From positions 1 to 64,000 of the forward strand of contig CAZWYI010000002.1 of assembly GCA_964638155.1 (NCBI GenBank): a stretch of 64,000 nucleotides of DNA, written 5' to 3'. Origin of the DNA: CAYZTD01 sp964638155. Its GTDB lineage: Archaea; Thermoplasmatota; E2; DHVEG-1. This document shows, piece by piece, positions 43,320 to 51,931 of the stretch. The translations under genes and the position numbers were made by a program. The first letter of the stretch is position 1. Every line of letters starts with the position of its first letter. Below the pieces are notes generated by a model. That model had not been told where the DNA came from and searched no databases. It saw nothing but the letters and a program-made list of their open reading frames with translations.

Positions 43320-44576
43320 TTATCTATAAAGTATTTTAGATGCCTTTTTTGTAACAACTTCCCTATATTTTTCATCAACTGCTATCATCACCATCCAATC
43401 AGGTATAACCCTTGATTTGATGGCCTTACTCATAGGAGTAAAATCTTCGAGTTTTTTTACGCCGTTAAAATCTAAAATAAGAGTATCAGTTTTATCAATT
43501 CTAGGTTCAGATTGATGAAGCTCAACATATGGAACATCAATTATTACATTTCCATGTGGAATATTTAGTTCTTCTTCAAGTTCTCTTTCTTTTTCTCTTC
43601 TAAAACTAGGATTATCCATCTTCTTTACTACATCAATTTCAGATGGGTCTAGATCACTCATAGTTGCATAATATGATTGCTTGAAAAGATCTCTGTATTT
43701 AAGCCTGGTTGCTATTTCAAATTGATAACCGCCGATTTTTTTTAGTTCATTTATCAATTCACCATCAGTTAATTTAAAAAACTCAAAAGGATCAGCATCA
43801 TCAAGAAGATCAATTGCTTTTGAAAGCATTAATTCTGCAATCCTTACTGTTTTATGATAATAAACAGATGAATACATTAGGCTTCTAGCCATTAAAATAT
43901 TTTCAACAACGCTTATCCCTTTTTTTCTAACCATTAGTTTATTATCAAAAACACAAAGTGTTTGAAGAAAACGATCAATATCAATAATTCCATATGCAAC
44001 ACCAGTGTAATAAGCATCTCTAGCTAGATAATCAAGCTGATCAACATCTACTGAACTTCCAAGAATCTGTGTATGATAAATTTTGTCTTTAACTCTTCCC
44101 TTTATAATATCTGCGACCATATGTGTATCTATCTCGTGTTTATTTAGAATATCAAAGACACTATTTGATTCAAGAATTTCTTTTTCGTTTTCATCAAATA
44201 TAGCATGTTCTCCAATTATTAGTTTCTCTGTTAAATCAACATGATCAACGTTTAATGTTTCTCTTAAAAGTGATTCAAGTGTATGAGAAAAAGGACCATG
44301 TCCTATATCATGTAGAAAACCTGCACATGAAATAATTTCTTTTTCATTTTTATCAAGGTTAAGTGCATCAGAAACCTTACTAGCCATATAATGGGTTCCA
44401 AGAGAATGCTCAAGTCTAGTATGATGTGCACCTGGAAAAACAAGATGTGCAAAACCCAACTGCTTTATACTATGAAGCCTTTGAATCTCAGGTGCTTTAA
44501 TTAGATCTAAGAATACACCTTCAAGTTTAATATCTCCATGAATAGGATCTCGGATTGTTTTATACGTTTCAGTCAT
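43320..44576 (-). CDS. HD-domain phosphohydrolase (SAMHD1/dGTPase-like)
   Basis: 418 residues. N-terminal DPIHGDIKLEG followed by the HD metal site: RLEHSLGTHYMA (His), GFLHDIGHGPFSH (HD) and later LGSSVDVDQLDYLARDAYYTG (Asp). This is the YwfO/SAMHD1-like subfamily of dNTP triphosphohydrolases or related nucleotide hydrolases. The C-terminal half (IDVPYVELHQSEPRIDK, VMIAVDEKYREVV) is family-specific. Substrate not known. Archaeal members are about 400-450 residues. Confidence 0.92.
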   Translation of the reverse strand: MTETYKTIRDPIHGDIKLEGVFLDLIKAPEIQRLHSIKQLGFAHLVFPGAHHTRLEHSLGTHYMASKVSDALNLDKNEKEIISCAGFLHDIGHGPFSHTLESLLRETLNVDHVDLTEKLIIGEHAIFDENEKEILESNSVFDILNKHEIDTHMVADIIKGRVKDKIYHTQILGSSVDVDQLDYLARDAYYTGVAYGIIDIDRFLQTLCVFDNKLMVRKKGISVVENILMARSLMYSSVYYHKTVRIAELMLSKAIDLLDDADPFEFFKLTDGELINELKKIGGYQFEIATRLKYRDLFKQSYYATMSDLDPSEIDVVKKMDNPSFRREKERELEEELNIPHGNVIIDVPYVELHQSEPRIDKTDTLILDFNGVKKLEDFTPMSKAIKSRVIPDWMVMIAVDEKYREVVTKKASKILYR

Positions 44577-44601
44577 ATTTAATAGTAAAAAATCTTATTT
44601 T

Positions 44602-45672
44602 TTATACTTCCTGTAAAAGAAATGCACCAAGACATTTAACTTTTTCTTTGTAAGTTTTTGGATAAAGAAATCTTTCACAGGCAGTTATACTGCTAAGAAT
44701 AGAGTTACCATCTTGTGGCGTGAAACAAAAACCTACAACTTCGTTATCATTTACTACATGGATTGTCGGAAGAACAGCTACAGTCTGGTTAAGAATCCTA
44801 CCATAATGTCCATGTTCACGTCCATATGAAAACACTAAGTTCGCTGATTTTTTATTTGATACAGCAACCCTTGGGTTATCAATAAATTTCTTTTTAACAT
44901 CATCAATTGAAGTTTTATTTTTAAGTTTTAAATCATACCATATGCTATGCATATATTGGGTATTAAGTTTCAAAGCACTTGAAAAAACATTTAGCTTAAC
45001 ACCTAATGTTTTATACAAATGATAAACATCTACTGCATGATGAGTGCCCATTGTTTTATCTTTATGAGCGCCAACCTCTGGAGAAGGAATAAAATTTTCA
45101 ACCTGGCTTATATCATTTGCACGTCTTATACATAAAAATCTTCCTTCTTTCAGATTGTTTTTATTATTATCTCCAATTGCAAGTGTTTTTATCAAAACAG
45201 CAATGTTATGAGTGTTACAACTGACTATATGGATAAATTTATCTTTTTCAGATACTATTTCATCATTTATTCCAACAGCATACATCTTTCCAAAGCCAAA
45301 CTCAGAGCCCTGTGCCAAAAACCCTTTGGTTTTGTTTTTGTATTTTTTGTAGTATTTTTCTTTATTCATTAGGCCAGTACCTTTTGGTGTACAATCAATA
45401 ACAACATCAGCTCTTTTGATAGCTTCTTCTGATCCATACACTGGCTCAATTCCTAACTCTTGAAAATCTGTCTTTTTTTCATCTCTAACACATAGGTTAG
45501 CTCCTCTCTTGATTAAACCTTTTACCTTTGGTCTATCAACAAGTTTTGGACTGTGTTTATAAAAAGTTACTTCGTCAATCCCAAGATCCTCTTTAGCATC
45601 ACATAAAAGACCAATTAATGGTTCACCAATAGTGCCAGTTCCAACAACATGCACGATATTTCCATTAGACAT
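44602..45672 (-). CDS. Type II (archaeal) glyceraldehyde-3-phosphate dehydrogenase
   Basis: 356 residues if started at ATG 45672; ATGs at 45678 and 45681 also lie after the GGGGAGG ribosome binding site, at shorter distance. Rossmann motif VVGTGTIGEPLIGLL, then DCTPKGTG, and the catalytic-Cys region SCNTHNIAVLIKTL, followed by SPEVGAHKDKTMGTHH. This is the archaeal phosphorylating GAPDH family. It oxidises glyceraldehyde 3-phosphate or works in gluconeogenesis. It is divergent from the LSm gene. Confidence 0.93.
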   Translation of the reverse strand: MSNGNIVHVVGTGTIGEPLIGLLCDAKEDLGIDEVTFYKHSPKLVDRPKVKGLIKRGANLCVRDEKKTDFQELGIEPVYGSEEAIKRADVVIDCTPKGTGLMNKEKYYKKYKNKTKGFLAQGSEFGFGKMYAVGINDEIVSEKDKFIHIVSCNTHNIAVLIKTLAIGDNNKNNLKEGRFLCIRRANDISQVENFIPSPEVGAHKDKTMGTHHAVDVYHLYKTLGVKLNVFSSALKLNTQYMHSIWYDLKLKNKTSIDDVKKKFIDNPRVAVSNKKSANLVFSYGREHGHYGRILNQTVAVLPTIHVVNDNEVVGFCFTPQDGNSILSSITACERFLYPKTYKEKVKCLGAFLLQEV

Positions 45673-45795
45673 ATCCATCATGCCTCCCCAATATTTGAGC
45701 AGTCACGGTAATATACAATATGCATATAACTGTTATCATTTTAAAAACAGAAACAAGGGAATACTTTTTAAAGGGTAATATATTTCACCTACTCC

Positions 45796-46011
45796 ATGGC
45801 ATTACCTTTAGACGTACTAGAAAAATCAATGAACCAGAAGCTGTCACTTCTTTTAAAAGATGGAAGAGAAGTTGATGGAAAGCTATCAGGATATGATGAA
45901 TATATGAACATGGTTCTAACAGATGTAGAAGAAACTGTTGGAGAAACAAAGAGAAGACTTGGAACAATTATCCTTAGAGGAAACAATGTTGTAAGTATAT
46001 CTCTGTTATAA
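45796..46011 (+). CDS. LSm (Sm-like) RNA-binding protein
   Basis: 71 residues. Sm1 motif KLSLLLKDGREVDGKLSGYDEYMNMVLTDVEE and Sm2 motif GTIILRGNNVVSISL; Asp/Asn of Sm1 and the RGNN of Sm2 are the uridine-binding positions. Archaeal LSm proteins form heptameric rings that bind U-rich stretches of small RNAs and are relatives of bacterial Hfq. It lies 49 nt before the structured RNA candidate at 46060, whose single-stranded segment includes T6GTT. Confidence 0.96.
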   Translation: MALPLDVLEKSMNQKLSLLLKDGREVDGKLSGYDEYMNMVLTDVEETVGETKRRLGTIILRGNNVVSISLL

Positions 46012-46024
46012 GCCTTTTAAGCGA

Positions 46025-46036
46025 AATATATATATA
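46025..46036 (+). promoter_or_regulatory. TATA box of the 46060 RNA
   Basis: GCGAAATATATATATAC (46021-46037) combines a BRE-like GCGAA with a long TATA box; the expected start near 46058-46060 coincides with the closing stem GGAAGG of the RNA. Confidence 0.55.
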
Positions 46037-46059
46037 CATGTTACTTATTTGTTTACTAT

Positions 46060-46131
46060 GGAAGGAATCGGGCTGGTAGTTTTTTGTTAGAGTGCATCCC
46101 ATCCCCTCCTAGTGAGGCCAGCCTACCTTCC
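46060..46131 (+). ncRNA. Structured sRNA candidate, antisense-complementary to the ftsZ leader
   Basis: 72 nt. Closing stem GGAAGG (46060-46065) with CCTTCC (46126-46131), second stem GGCTGG (46071-46076) with CCAGCC (46118-46123), third CCTC (46105-46108) with GAGG (46114-46117), and a TTTT run right after. Promoter element at 46025-46036. GCTGGTAGTTT (46072-46082) and GTGCATCCCATCCCCTCCTA (46092-46111) are perfectly complementary to the ftsZ mRNA leader at 29550-29560 and 29598-29617 in colinear antiparallel order. A U-rich linker (T6GTT) separates them, a typical LSm site. The RNA lies between the LSm gene and hutU. Confidence 0.62.
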
Positions 46132-46186
46132 CTTTTGATTATGTTTTTTTAAAAAAGATTTAAGTATAGTTTTAAGATACAACAAA

Positions 46187-47857
46187 ATGGTTTTTATGGG
46201 GAAAATTTTTAAGGCAACTACAGGAAAAAAAATTAGATGTAAAGGTTGGAGACAAGAAGCAATTCTTAGGATGCTTGAAAACAATCTTGAGAATGCTGAA
46301 ATTCCTGAAGATTTAATTGTTTATGGTGGAACAGGTAGAGCTGCCAGAAACTGGGAAAGTCATGATAAAATAGTTGAAATTTTAAAAAACCTTGAATCAG
46401 ATGAAACAATGATAATACAATCTGGTAAACCTGTAGCTGTTTTTAAAACATATAAAAATTCTCCTAGAGTTCTTATGGCTAATTCAAATATTGTTCCGCA
46501 TTGGAGCAACTGGGAAAAGTTTCATGAGCTAGATAAATTAGGCTTAATTATGTATGGTCAGATGACGGCCGGGTCATGGTGTTATATAGGAACTCAAGGT
46601 ATAATACAGGGAACATATGAAACATTTGCAGCTCTAGCTAAAAAACATTTTAATAGTGATCTTTCAGGTAAAATAGTTCTAACTGGTGGTGTTGGTGGTA
46701 TGAGTGGTGCACAACCCTTATCTGTAAAAATGGCTGGTGGTGTGTGCATTGCTGTTGAATGTGATGAAAAACGTATTGATAGAAGAATAAAAGCAGGTTT
46801 TTGCGATAAAAAAATGTATGATATAGATAAAGCTGTAGAACTTGCTCGTGAAAAAAAGAAAAACAAAGAGGCTTTTTCTATAGCTGTTCTTGGAAACTGT
46901 GCTGATATTCATCCTAAACTAGTGAAGAATGGTTTTAAACCAGATATAGTGACAGATCAAACAAGTGCCCATGATGAACTAAATGGATATGTTCCAGCGG
47001 GATATTTCGGTGATACACTTAAAGATGCGGTTGAACTGAGAAAAAAAGATCCAAAGGCATATATTGATTTATCCTTTAGAAGTATGAAAGCACATTGTAA
47101 GGCAATGCTTGATTTTCAAAAAAGAGGTTCTGTTGTTTTTGACTATGGAAATAACCTTCGTGGTCAGGCAGAAAAAGCAGGTCTTAAAGATGCTTTTTCA
47201 TATCCTGGTTTTGTTCCAGCCTATGTTAGACCTATGCTTGCAGTTGGCCGTGGTCCATTTAGATGGCTAGCATTAACAGGAAATCCGGATGATATTATTA
47301 AAACAGATAAAGCAATTCTTGAAATGTTTCCTGATAACAAAATTCTTTCCAACTGGATTACACTTGCCGAAGAAAACCTACCATGGGAAGGTCTTCCTGC
47401 TCGTGTATGCTGGCTTGGTTATGGTGAACGTGAGCGTTTTGCTTTAAAGATTAATGATATGATTAGAAATGGTGAAATAGGCCCTGTTGCAATAACTCGT
47501 GATCATTTGGATTCAGGTAGTGTTGCCTCACCGTATCGAGAAACAGAGGGTATGAAAGATGGAAGTGATGTAGTGGCAGATTGGCCACTATTAAATGCAC
47601 TTTTAAATTGTGCGGCCGGTGCAGACAATGTTCAGATTCATAATGGTGGAGGTGTTGGAATTGGTCTTTCGACTCATGCCGGTATGGTTGTAGTATGTGA
47701 TGGAACAAAAGAAACTGATGAACGAATAAAACGTGTTTTTAAAACCGATCCTGGTATGGGTGTAGTAAGACATGCTGATGCAGGATATAAAGAATCAATT
47801 GATCTAATAAAAAATTCTGATATCAGTTCACCTATGATAAAGAATAAGAAAAAATAA
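46187..47857 (+). CDS. hutU: Urocanate hydratase
   Basis: 556 residues, close to the family length (about 555). Motifs: VVYGG-type LIVYGGTGRAARNWE, TAGSWCYIGTQGIIQGTYETF, TGGVGGMSGAQPLSVKMAGG (NAD-binding loop), and DQTSAHDELNGYVPAGY. The C-terminal GGGVGIGLSTHAGMVVVCDGT and active-site region CLGYGERE-type CWLGYGERERFAL are present. It converts urocanate to 4-imidazolone-5-propionate using tightly bound NAD. ATG at 46187 (46196 is an alternative). It is convergent with hutH, 5 nt apart. Confidence 0.96.
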   Translation: MVFMGKIFKATTGKKIRCKGWRQEAILRMLENNLENAEIPEDLIVYGGTGRAARNWESHDKIVEILKNLESDETMIIQSGKPVAVFKTYKNSPRVLMANSNIVPHWSNWEKFHELDKLGLIMYGQMTAGSWCYIGTQGIIQGTYETFAALAKKHFNSDLSGKIVLTGGVGGMSGAQPLSVKMAGGVCIAVECDEKRIDRRIKAGFCDKKMYDIDKAVELAREKKKNKEAFSIAVLGNCADIHPKLVKNGFKPDIVTDQTSAHDELNGYVPAGYFGDTLKDAVELRKKDPKAYIDLSFRSMKAHCKAMLDFQKRGSVVFDYGNNLRGQAEKAGLKDAFSYPGFVPAYVRPMLAVGRGPFRWLALTGNPDDIIKTDKAILEMFPDNKILSNWITLAEENLPWEGLPARVCWLGYGERERFALKINDMIRNGEIGPVAITRDHLDSGSVASPYRETEGMKDGSDVVADWPLLNALLNCAAGADNVQIHNGGGVGIGLSTHAGMVVVCDGTKETDERIKRVFKTDPGMGVVRHADAGYKESIDLIKNSDISSPMIKNKKK

Positions 47858-47862
47858 TTTCT

Positions 47863-49386
47863 TTATTCTAATTTTCCAATTTCTTTTTCTACTTTATCTA
47901 AAATTTCACAAGATTTTACTAGTTCTTTCATTTTTGTATGATCTGGATAAAGAGGTCTATCTTCATCTAAATATTTGACATGTTTTCTAATTGCTTTTTT
48001 TGCTTTTGTAACTCCTTTTCCAAATTTATATTTTCTTAAATCAAGTGCTTGAGCTGCTGCCATAAACTCAATTCCAAGAATACCATATGCATTATCAAGA
48101 ATCTGGAAATTTTTAATTGCTGTATTCATTCCCATACTTACAAAATCTTCTTGATCTGCTGCAGCAGGGATTGATTGAACACTAGCAGGATTTGAAAGAA
48201 TTCTCTGCTCAACAATTAAACTGTCTGCTGTATATTGACTAAGCATAAGCCCAGAAAACATACCTGCACCTTTAGTGAGAAATGCAGGAAGTCCTACACT
48301 TAACGCAGGATTATTAAGTCTATTCATACGACGCTCACTCATAACACAAACCATAGTGATTGCATAACCTGCCATATCCATAGGAACACTTACAGGAGTT
48401 CCCTGAAAGTTAGCACCAGATATTTGTAAATCTTCATCTGGGAAAAAAACTGGATTGTCACATACTCCATTAAGTTCAGTTTCAACTTGTTCTTTTGCCC
48501 ATTTAAGAGCATCATGGGCAGCACCAATTACTTGAGGAGTAGATCGCATAGAATATGCATCTTGAACTTTGCATTGGACCTTTCCTTCTTTTAAATCTCC
48601 ACCTGTAACAAGTTTACATATAGAATTTGCACTGCGCACAGCACCACTAAAACCACGTGCCTCATGTAATTTAGGAGTATATGGGCCCATATTAGCCTTT
48701 AATGCATCAAGGCTCATAGCAGCAGCAATTTCAGCTTGTTTTAAAAAATTATTAGCATCATACAGAAAAATAGCACTCATAGCAGTTAAAAGATTAGAAC
48801 CATTAATAGTTGCAAGCCCGTCTCTAGCCTTAAGTCCAGGTATCTTAATACCTGCTTTTTTCATAGCTTCTTTTCCAGGCATTAATTTTCCCTTGTAATA
48901 GGCTTTTCCTTCTCCAAGTAAAACTAACGCAATTTGAGACATAGGGGCAAGATCGCCACATGCACCAACTGATCCCTTCTGACATACAAATGGTGTAACA
49001 CCTTTGTTTAACATTTCAACAAGAGTCTTTGTTATTTCAGGTCTACATGCACTTTGTCCATGAGCATGAACATTAATTCTTGATGCCATAGCACCTCTAA
49101 CATATTCTATTGGTGCTGGATCACCTATCCCTGCTGAATGATTATAAATAAGATACCTTTGGAATTTTTTAACCTGATCATCAGAAAGAACTACCTCAGA
49201 AAACTCTCCAATACCAGTGTTTACTCCATACATTATTTCTTTTTTTTCAATTTTTTCTTCAAGAACTTTTCTGCATTTTTTAATTCTTTTTAAAGCATCA
49301 GGATGAAGTTCTACTTTTTCATTATATCTTGCAATTTTTACTAAATTTTCAACAGTCAGATCAGAGCCTTTTAAAGTAATAGTCAT
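47863..49386 (-). CDS. hutH: Histidine ammonia-lyase with Cys143 in the MIO motif
   Basis: 507 residues, standard length. YGVNTGIGEFSEV, the MIO-forming tripeptide region GSVGACGDLAP at 139-149, QDAYSMRSTPQV, and GANFQGTPVSVPMDM are the family landmarks. The MIO motif is Ala142-Cys143-Gly144 instead of Ala-Ser-Gly (codon TGT at 48958-48960). The Ser143Cys substitution in Pseudomonas HAL is known to keep activity, so function is plausible. It forms urocanate from histidine, the step before HutU. HutI/HutF/HutG are not in the window. Confidence 0.95.
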   Translation of the reverse strand: MTITLKGSDLTVENLVKIARYNEKVELHPDALKRIKKCRKVLEEKIEKKEIMYGVNTGIGEFSEVVLSDDQVKKFQRYLIYNHSAGIGDPAPIEYVRGAMASRINVHAHGQSACRPEITKTLVEMLNKGVTPFVCQKGSVGACGDLAPMSQIALVLLGEGKAYYKGKLMPGKEAMKKAGIKIPGLKARDGLATINGSNLLTAMSAIFLYDANNFLKQAEIAAAMSLDALKANMGPYTPKLHEARGFSGAVRSANSICKLVTGGDLKEGKVQCKVQDAYSMRSTPQVIGAAHDALKWAKEQVETELNGVCDNPVFFPDEDLQISGANFQGTPVSVPMDMAGYAITMVCVMSERRMNRLNNPALSVGLPAFLTKGAGMFSGLMLSQYTADSLIVEQRILSNPASVQSIPAAADQEDFVSMGMNTAIKNFQILDNAYGILGIEFMAAAQALDLRKYKFGKGVTKAKKAIRKHVKYLDEDRPLYPDHTKMKELVKSCEILDKVEKEIGKLE

Positions 49387-49504
49387 ATTAGTCCTCCCTA
49401 TATCAACATAAATCGAGTTACCCGTATTATATCAATATGTATTAATTTATCTGAAAACAAAACTAAATTTTAAATACTCCCTGTTTTTTTACGAATCGAT
49501 TTAT

Positions 49505-50605
49505 ATGGATATTGAAACAAGTTTGTCTGTTGTAAATAAATTTATTAGTGATTTACTGCCAGAGTCTTTGCCTAACTGGATTGGAGAAGGTATTGTATCA
49601 GTTGCTATACTTCTAACTTTTGTATTTCTTGGCTGGGTTGTATACACTATTTTTGAAAAAGTTTTTTTAAGACTTGCAAAAAAAACAGAAACAAAACTTG
49701 ATGATGAAATATTAAAAAATATTAAAAAGCCAATATATTTTCTGGTAATCGTAATAGGTCTTTATTTTTTCCTATGGAATTTTTCAGATTTACAACCATA
49801 TAGAGGGATTATTGCTGTAATAATTTCTTTTATAGAAATTTTGCTTGTAGCATTTGCTATAACTCGTGTTATAAACGTTGTTTTTGCATGGTACCAAGAG
49901 AAAGAGGCAAAAAAGAAGAAAATGAGCGATCATATACTAATAGTACTTAGAAATATTGTCAATGCAATAGTTGTTCTAATAGCTTTTTTCTTTATATTAG
50001 GTGCAGCAGGAATTGATTTATCTGGTGTAGTTGTAGGTTTTGGAGTATCTGGTATAGTAATTGGTTTTGCACTTCAAAATGTTTTATCTGATTTTTTTAG
50101 TGCCTTTTCAATATATTTTGACAAACCATTTGAAATAGGTGATTTTATAATAGTTGGAGACTACGCAGGAACTGTTACAAAAATTACTATGAAATCAACA
50201 AGAGTAAAACTTCTACAAGGTGAAGAACTAGTACTTGCAAATAAAACTCTAACTACTTCAGATGTTAGAAATTTTAAAAAGATGAAACAAAGAAGAATCT
50301 CATTTAGTTTTGGAGTGACATACAATACTCCTACAGAAAAACTGAAAAAAATTCCAGATATGATTAAAGATATAATAGACCCTAAGAAAATAAAAAATCT
50401 ACATAAACTTGATAGAGTCCATTTCAGCGAATTTGGTGATTTCAGCTTGAATTTTGATATAGTATATTATATGAAAAGTCAGGATTATTTACAGTACATG
50501 AATACTCAACAAGAAATAAATTTCAAAATAAGAGAAGCCTTTGAAAAAGAAGGAATTGAAATGGCATTTCCAACTCAAACCATCTTTTTAAATAAGGAAA
50601 ACTAA
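49505..50605 (+). CDS. MscS-family mechanosensitive channel
   Basis: 366 residues. Membrane helices near 25-48, 70-88, 95-120, 150-170 and the pore helix 175-195 (GVVVGFGVSGIVIGFALQNVLSDFFSAFSIYFD). The beta domain starts with KPFEIGDFIIVGDYAGTVTKITMKSTRVKLLQGEELVLANKTL, the classic MscS sequence. The C-terminal cytoplasmic cage follows. It releases osmolytes on hypo-osmotic shock. It lies beside CorA and the glycosyltransferases for compatible solutes. It is divergent from hutH. Confidence 0.94.
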   Translation: MDIETSLSVVNKFISDLLPESLPNWIGEGIVSVAILLTFVFLGWVVYTIFEKVFLRLAKKTETKLDDEILKNIKKPIYFLVIVIGLYFFLWNFSDLQPYRGIIAVIISFIEILLVAFAITRVINVVFAWYQEKEAKKKKMSDHILIVLRNIVNAIVVLIAFFFILGAAGIDLSGVVVGFGVSGIVIGFALQNVLSDFFSAFSIYFDKPFEIGDFIIVGDYAGTVTKITMKSTRVKLLQGEELVLANKTLTTSDVRNFKKMKQRRISFSFGVTYNTPTEKLKKIPDMIKDIIDPKKIKNLHKLDRVHFSEFGDFSLNFDIVYYMKSQDYLQYMNTQQEINFKIREAFEKEGIEMAFPTQTIFLNKEN

Positions 50606-50619
50606 AATTTCTTATTTTT

Positions 50620-51681
50620 TTATAACCATTTTTTTCTTTTAAAATATACAAGCATTATACATGCAACTGAAATCATAATAAATAATGCCATAGGATAACC
50701 CCAAACCCAAGTAAGTTCAGGCATAACAGTAAAATTCATACCATAAACTCCAGCGATAAAAGTCAGAGGAATAAAAATTGCTGCAAAAATTGTTAAAACC
50801 TTCATTACCTCATTCATTTTGTTACTAACACTGCTCATATAAATATCAAGCATACCTGAAATCATATCACGAAATGATTCAACTGTATCAATTACTTGTA
50901 TGGTATGATCATAAAGGTCACGTAAAAAAATATTAGTTGTTTTTCTAATAAGCCGTGATTCTTCTCTCATTAAGCCACTTATCACTTCTCTTAATGGCCA
51001 TATTGATTTACGGAGAAAAATCATTTCTCTTTTAAGCCTGTATATTTCTTGAAGTGTTTCAGGAATAGGATTTTCAATTAGCTCTTCTTCAATTGTTTCT
51101 ATTTTTTCACTTATTTTTTCAAGTATTAAAAAATAGTTATCAACTATAGAGTCTATTAATGAATAAAGTAAATAATCAGCGCCCATTTTTCTAATTCTGC
51201 CTTTGTTATTTCTAATACGTTCACGTATAGAATCAAAAACATCTCCTTTCATTTCTTGAAAAGAAATTACCATGTTTCGAGTTAAAATAAAACTAATTTG
51301 TTCAATAGTAATATTATTATTTTCATCAAGATGAAGCATTTTTAAAACAATAAAAATATAGTTATCATAATCCTCCAATTTAGGTCTTTGATCTGTATTG
51401 AGAATATCTTCGAGAACAAGTGAATGGATGTCAAAGTTTTTTCCAATCTTTGAAATTATATCAGTATCATTGATACCATCAATATTAACCCAAGTTACAG
51501 ATCTTTTATTTTTAAATGAAAAACAATCCTCAACCTTTTTATATTTTATCTCTTTGAAATCTTTTGAGTTATAATCTAATATAGAAATATCTGGTTTTTC
51601 TTGTTTTTTATCACCAATATAAACAAGGCTTCCAGGGGGAAGGCCTTTAGTTTTTGAGGTTTTTTTGATAATATTTCTCAT
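50620..51681 (-). CDS. CorA-type Mg2+/Co2+ transporter
   Basis: 353 residues from ATG 51681, with GGTGA 6 nt upstream; in-frame starts up to 51798 would add a 39-residue extension that is not expected for the family. A long cytoplasmic domain (LVYIGDKKQEKPDISILDY, then the funnel helices) is followed by the two C-terminal membrane helices; the signature YGMNF is present (GVYGMNFTVMPEL). The end KRKKWL is basic as usual. It mediates Mg2+ influx. It is convergent with mscS, 14 nt apart. Confidence 0.94.
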   Translation of the reverse strand: MRNIIKKTSKTKGLPPGSLVYIGDKKQEKPDISILDYNSKDFKEIKYKKVEDCFSFKNKRSVTWVNIDGINDTDIISKIGKNFDIHSLVLEDILNTDQRPKLEDYDNYIFIVLKMLHLDENNNITIEQISFILTRNMVISFQEMKGDVFDSIRERIRNNKGRIRKMGADYLLYSLIDSIVDNYFLILEKISEKIETIEEELIENPIPETLQEIYRLKREMIFLRKSIWPLREVISGLMREESRLIRKTTNIFLRDLYDHTIQVIDTVESFRDMISGMLDIYMSSVSNKMNEVMKVLTIFAAIFIPLTFIAGVYGMNFTVMPELTWVWGYPMALFIMISVACIMLVYFKRKKWL

Positions 51682-51813
51682 TTTTTTCACCATATATGAG
51701 AACTTTAGATTATGTAATAATTTATTATTATTAAAAAACCTTGGAATAGTAATATTCATAAGAGATGTTATTATACCATTTAAAACACAGAAATACACTA
51801 AAAATATTTTATT

Positions 51814-51922
51814 AGCCCCGTAGTGTAGAGAGGTTTGTTAGGGGTAAAAACCTGCAGATCCTATAAGTCAATCATCGAAGGTTCTGGACCTTTGGACTCC
51901 AGTTCGAATCTGGACGGGGCTA
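51814..51922 (+). tRNA. tRNA-Gln (CTG) with 36-nt insertion in the D loop
   Basis: Acceptor AGCCCCG/CGGGGCT with discriminator A; anticodon arm GAAGG-TTCTGGA-CCTTT, anticodon CTG; T arm TCCAG-TTCGAAT-CTGGA. Between G (51830) and G (51867) of the D loop lies a 36-nt stretch (51831-51866) with an internal hairpin AGGTTT/AAACCT. Its removal gives a normal 73-nt tRNA with the D-loop GG pair, so it is probably a non-canonical intron. It is separated by 9 nt from the phosphoesterase stop codon. Confidence 0.9.
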
Positions 51923-51931
51923 TGTTATTTT

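Noticed and set aside
46040..46112. Minus-strand mini-ORF MHSNKKLPARFLP in the 46060 element
   Set aside because: It shares only the leader and ATGCAC with the ftsZ uORF; the shared downstream block is in a different frame, so a conserved peptide is not supported.
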